Of a stretch of 9,371 bases of DNA, positions 7,141 to 9,371 are shown piece by piece. Positions within the stretch are counted from its first letter, which is position 1. Each line of letters starts with the position of its first letter. A program made the translations under genes and the position numbers. The notes beneath the pieces are model-generated. The model saw nothing but the letters and a program-made list of their open reading frames with translations, was not told where the DNA came from and searched no databases. This DNA is from an uncultured Ruminococcus sp. (GTDB taxonomy: Bacteria > Bacillota_A > Clostridia > Oscillospirales > Ruminococcaceae): contig CACZPE010000405.1 of the NCBI GenBank assembly GCA_902782875.1, forward strand, positions 1-9,371, given 5' to 3'.

Positions 7141-7401
7141 ATGAGAGTACTTATGAATGATGAAAAGAGCAGACCGCTGATCGCGGAATGCCATACGATG
7201 TATTACGATGCGGCTCTGAGAGCCTTCGTGATACGCACGGATACTGAGAGATACCTGAATCCCTCCGTATCCGAGCCTGCGGCGGCGGATATATGCCGTC
7301 AGGCGCTTATCACAGGAACGGCGGATATCACGTCGTATGACAGAACGTATACAGAAAAGCAGTTCGGTGATATATATTCTCCCGAAGGCTTGTGGAAATG
7401 A
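7141..7401 (+). CDS. Small hypothetical protein, 86 residues
   Basis: Not recognised. The frame from ATG 7141 lies one base after the lipoprotein TGA, so it probably begins by reinitiation (TGATATG); its own SD is weak. The same frame stays open back to 7024, but that stretch overlaps the lipoprotein and is its shadow. An ATG at 7153 is an alternative start. The product is soluble-looking and mixed in charge, with no signal peptide, membrane segment or known motif. The segment PLIAECHTMYYDAALRAFVI suggests a beta-hairpin, followed by a likely helix (EPAAADICRQAL). It has two cysteines (C17, C52). Its end overlaps the upstream possible starts of argD (ATGA at 7398-7401). It fills the lipoprotein-argD gap exactly, which together with its normal residue composition supports a real gene, but it could be a lineage-specific small protein of no arg-related role. 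Confidence 0.6.
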   Translation: MRVLMNDEKSRPLIAECHTMYYDAALRAFVIRTDTERYLNPSVSEPAAADICRQALITGTADITSYDRTYTEKQFGDIYSPEGLWK

Positions 7402-7403
7402 AA

Positions 7404-7408
7404 GAAGG
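7404..7408 (+). promoter_or_regulatory. Ribosome binding site that sets the argD start
   Basis: GAAGG lies seven bases before ATG 7416, whose product begins MSTIEKFDSHVM as in other ArgD proteins. Upstream in-frame starts at GTG 7392 and ATG 7398 (ATGA overlap with the preceding gene; another GAAGG at 7384-7388) would add six to eight polar residues. Confidence 0.6.
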
Positions 7409-7415
7409 TAAACAT

Positions 7416-8582
7416 ATGTCTACTATAGAGAAATTCGACAGCCACGTTATGCATACCTACGGCAGGCTCCCCATCGTGCTTGAAAAGGGCAGCTCGGCAT
7501 CCGCTGTTGATGAGGACGGAAAAGAGTATATAGATTTCGGCAGTGGCATTGGCACAAATTCCCTCGGCTACTGCGATGAGAAGTGGGCCGATGCGGTATG
7601 CGCACAAGTAAGGTCAATACAGCATACATCAAACTATTTCTATACAAAGGTACAGGCCGATCTTGCGGAAAAGCTCTGCGGTACTACGGGCTACAAGTCG
7701 GTATTCTTCGGCAATTCAGGCGCTGAGGCAAATGAATGTGCGATAAAGATCGCAAGGAAATACTCCTTTGACAAGTACGGCAAGGAGAGGACCACGATTG
7801 TAACTCTGGTCAATTCCTTCCACGGAAGGACCGTGACCACGCTTTCCGCTACAGGCCAGGACGTGTTCCACAACTATTTCTTCCCGTTCACACCGGGCTT
7901 TGTGAATACCCCCGCAAATGATATCCCCGCTCTTGAAAAGCTCATCGCAGAGGATAAGAGCATATGCGCCGTCATGTTTGAATTTGTACAGGGCGAGGGC
8001 GGTGTAAACAGGCTCGACAATGATTTTGTGAAAAAGATATTCGAGCTCTGCGAAGCAAATGATATACTCACGATCGCTGATGAAGTACAGTCGGGAATGG
8101 GCAGGACAGGTACAGTGCTCGCTTCCGAGCAGTACGGCGTAAAGCCCGACGTTACAACACTTGCAAAGGGCATCGCGGGCGGAATTCCCATGGGTGCCTG
8201 CCTTGCGGGTGAAAAGTGCGCTGAGGTGCTCGGCAAGAGCATGCACGGCTCTACCTTCGGCGGCAATCCCATTGCCTGCGCAGGTGCCAATGCGGTAATC
8301 GACAGGCTGACATCGGAGGGCTTCCTTGAGGAGGTCGTAAACAAGGGCTACTATATCTCAAAGGCGCTTCTTGATATGGACGGCGTTGAGTCCGTTACGG
8401 GCATGGGCATGATGATAGGAGCGGTGCTTAAGGACAAGGACGCACATGAGGTCATGGAAAAGGCCGCTGAAAAGGGACTGCTCATACTCACCGCAAAGGA
8501 AAAGATAAGGCTGCTGCCGCCTCTCACCATATCCTATGAGGATATCGACAAGGGGCTTGAGATACTCAGAAGCCTGCTGTAA
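7416..8582 (+). CDS. argD: Acetylornithine aminotransferase
   Basis: PLP enzyme that moves an amino group from glutamate to N-acetylglutamate semialdehyde, giving N-acetylornithine; related enzymes can also serve lysine synthesis. It is 388 residues, the usual length for class-III ArgD. Motifs in order: the N-terminal TYGRLPIVLEKG block, FGNSGAEANE (phosphate cup), NSFHGRT with the aromatic/His pair near the cofactor ring, EFVQGEGGVN, the cofactor-binding Asp in IADEVQSGMGRTG, and the Schiff-base lysine K251 in TLAKGIAGGIPMGA (codon 8166-8168). STFGGNP follows, where the Thr comes from the partner subunit of the dimer. The C-terminus ends with LLPPLTISYEDID, as expected for the family. The start at 7416 is chosen for SD spacing and family fit. 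The argF start is 45 bases downstream. Confidence 0.97.
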   Translation: MSTIEKFDSHVMHTYGRLPIVLEKGSSASAVDEDGKEYIDFGSGIGTNSLGYCDEKWADAVCAQVRSIQHTSNYFYTKVQADLAEKLCGTTGYKSVFFGNSGAEANECAIKIARKYSFDKYGKERTTIVTLVNSFHGRTVTTLSATGQDVFHNYFFPFTPGFVNTPANDIPALEKLIAEDKSICAVMFEFVQGEGGVNRLDNDFVKKIFELCEANDILTIADEVQSGMGRTGTVLASEQYGVKPDVTTLAKGIAGGIPMGACLAGEKCAEVLGKSMHGSTFGGNPIACAGANAVIDRLTSEGFLEEVVNKGYYISKALLDMDGVESVTGMGMMIGAVLKDKDAHEVMEKAAEKGLLILTAKEKIRLLPPLTISYEDIDKGLEILRSLL

Positions 8583-8610
8583 CAGCTGATGAAAATGACA
8601 GCAGAGCTTT
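8569..8610 (+). other. Bulged inverted repeat across the argD stop / argD-argF gap
   Basis: CTGCTGT at 8574-8580 pairs perfectly with ACAGCAG at 8598-8604. With A8605 bulged, AAGC (8570-8573) further pairs with GCTT (8606-8609), and G8569-T8610 can wobble. The loop is 17 bases (8581-8597) and contains a competing small hairpin (GCTG 8576-8579 with CAGC 8583-8586). Only three T follow the stem, so it is a poor intrinsic terminator. A weak attenuator, an RNA-processing site or a stability element are all possible, as is chance. It ends five bases before the argF SD. Confidence 0.4.
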
Positions 8611-8614
8611 CAAA

Positions 8615-8620
8615 CGGAGG
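8615..8620 (+). promoter_or_regulatory. Strong ribosome binding site for argF
   Basis: CGGAGG lies seven bases before ATG 8628. It is among the best SD matches in the window and fixes the argF start without rival in-frame candidates nearby. Confidence 0.75.
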
Positions 8621-8627
8621 TATACAA

Positions 8628-9371
8628 ATGAAAAAACATCTTCTTAAAATGGCGGATCTCACCCGTGATGATATAATCGAGCTTCTCAATCTTGCAGACC
8701 AGCTCAAATATGAGCTCAAGCACGGCATTCCGCACCGTCATCTCGAGGGCAAGACCCTGGGCATGATATTCCAGAAATCTTCCACACGCACAAGGGTATC
8801 CTTTGAAACGGGTATGTATCAGCTGGGCGGACAGGCGCTCTTCCTCTCCAACCGCGATCTGCAGATAGGCAGAGGCGAGCCTGTTGAGGACACCGCAAGA
8901 GTGCTCTCCCGCTATCTTGACGGCATTATGATACGCACCTTCGAGCAGAAGGAAGTGGAGGATCTTGCAAACTACGGCACGATTCCGATAATAAACGGCC
9001 TCACCGATTACTGCCATCCCTGTCAGGTGCTTGCTGACCTTATGACAATACGTGAGTACAAGGGCCAGTTTGACGGACTGAAAATGACCTATATCGGCGA
9101 CGGAAACAATATGGCAAATTCCCTTATCACAGGCGGACTTACAGTGGGTATGCAGGTATCTGTCGCATGCCCTGAGGGATATCGTCCCGATGCTGCTGTA
9201 CTTGAATTTGCCAAGGGCTTTGAAGGAAAGTTCGAGCTCACCGACGATCCGCTCACTGCCGCTAAGGACGCAGATGTGCTCTTTACCGATGTATGGGCTT
9301 CCATGGGCCAGGAGGGCGAAGCCGAGATCAGGAAGAAGGCATTCGCGGGATATCAGATAAACGATGATATA
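8628..9371 (+). CDS. argF: Ornithine carbamoyltransferase, 3'-truncated by window edge
   Basis: Joins carbamoyl phosphate and ornithine to give citrulline in the cytoplasm, as a trimer. The frame is open from ATG 8628 to the last base: 248 codons with no stop, so about 60 residues of a typical ~305-310 are missing. Visible motifs: SSTRTRVSFE with the carbamoyl-phosphate loop STRTR at residues 52-56, MIRTF, HPCQ at residues 130-133 (second carbamoyl-phosphate contact), GDGNNMANS (start of the ornithine domain) and FTDVWASMGQE. The HCLP loop, with the catalytic Cys, lies beyond the edge and cannot be checked. The motif pattern (GDGNN, HPCQ, DVWASMG) fits ornithine rather than aspartate carbamoyltransferase. 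An N-acetylornithine or putrescine enzyme is unlikely given argJ and argD alongside. It is the last visible gene of the presumed operon. Confidence 0.96.
   Translation, partial: MKKHLLKMADLTRDDIIELLNLADQLKYELKHGIPHRHLEGKTLGMIFQKSSTRTRVSFETGMYQLGGQALFLSNRDLQIGRGEPVEDTARVLSRYLDGIMIRTFEQKEVEDLANYGTIPIINGLTDYCHPCQVLADLMTIREYKGQFDGLKMTYIGDGNNMANSLITGGLTVGMQVSVACPEGYRPDAAVLEFAKGFEGKFELTDDPLTAAKDADVLFTDVWASMGQEGEAEIRKKAFAGYQINDDI

Noticed and set aside
1..9371. Defence system, mobile element, CRISPR array, tRNA or riboswitch
   Set aside because: No transposase, recombinase, nuclease or repeat-spacer pattern was seen, and the longest non-coding stretch is 45 bases. An arginine-responsive leader, if any, would lie upstream of the window.

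Overview
The window is one densely packed, single-strand (+) block of arginine-biosynthesis genes, cut at both ends. The protein families point to a Gram-positive anaerobe of the class Clostridia, most likely Ruminococcus or a close relative in the Oscillospiraceae. The clues are heavy use of ATA, AGA and AGG codons, purine-rich Shine-Dalgarno (SD) sites 7-9 bases before most starts, a lipoprotein with a Ser/Thr/Glu-rich linker and acidic loop repeats, and the argC-J-B-D-F order. The assignment to a taxon is inference; there is no rRNA or marker gene here.

Layout, left to right: the 3' part of argH (argininosuccinate lyase, first ~20 residues missing); a two-domain GNAT acetyltransferase; argC (short, type-2 form); a histidine-phosphatase-superfamily enzyme; argJ; argB; a secreted lipoprotein; a small unrecognised protein of 86 residues; argD; and the 5' part of argF (ornithine carbamoyltransferase, running off the right edge). 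Junctions are very tight. GNAT/argC and phosphatase/argJ overlap by 4 bases (ATGA), and argC/phosphatase overlaps by 1 base. The remaining gaps are 1 to 45 bases. No gap exceeds 45 bases, and I see no convincing promoter or terminator inside the block, so it is probably one operon. A bulged inverted repeat covers the end of argD and the argD-argF gap.

The enzymes together make arginine from glutamate by the acetylated route. ArgJ recycles the acetyl group from N-acetylornithine to glutamate, ArgB phosphorylates N-acetylglutamate, ArgC reduces it, ArgD transaminates it, ArgF carbamoylates ornithine, and ArgH releases arginine. argG and carAB would complete the path and are not in the window. 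ArgB carries the N-terminal helix region and C-terminal H...E...GIGT signature of arginine-inhibited enzymes, which fits a cyclic, ArgJ-driven pathway.

Four genes are not core arginine enzymes: the GNAT, the phosphatase, the lipoprotein and the 86-residue protein. They are the parts worth a second look, above all the GNAT directly after argH, which could be a priming N-acetylglutamate synthase. I do not see a defence system, mobile element, CRISPR array or RNA gene.
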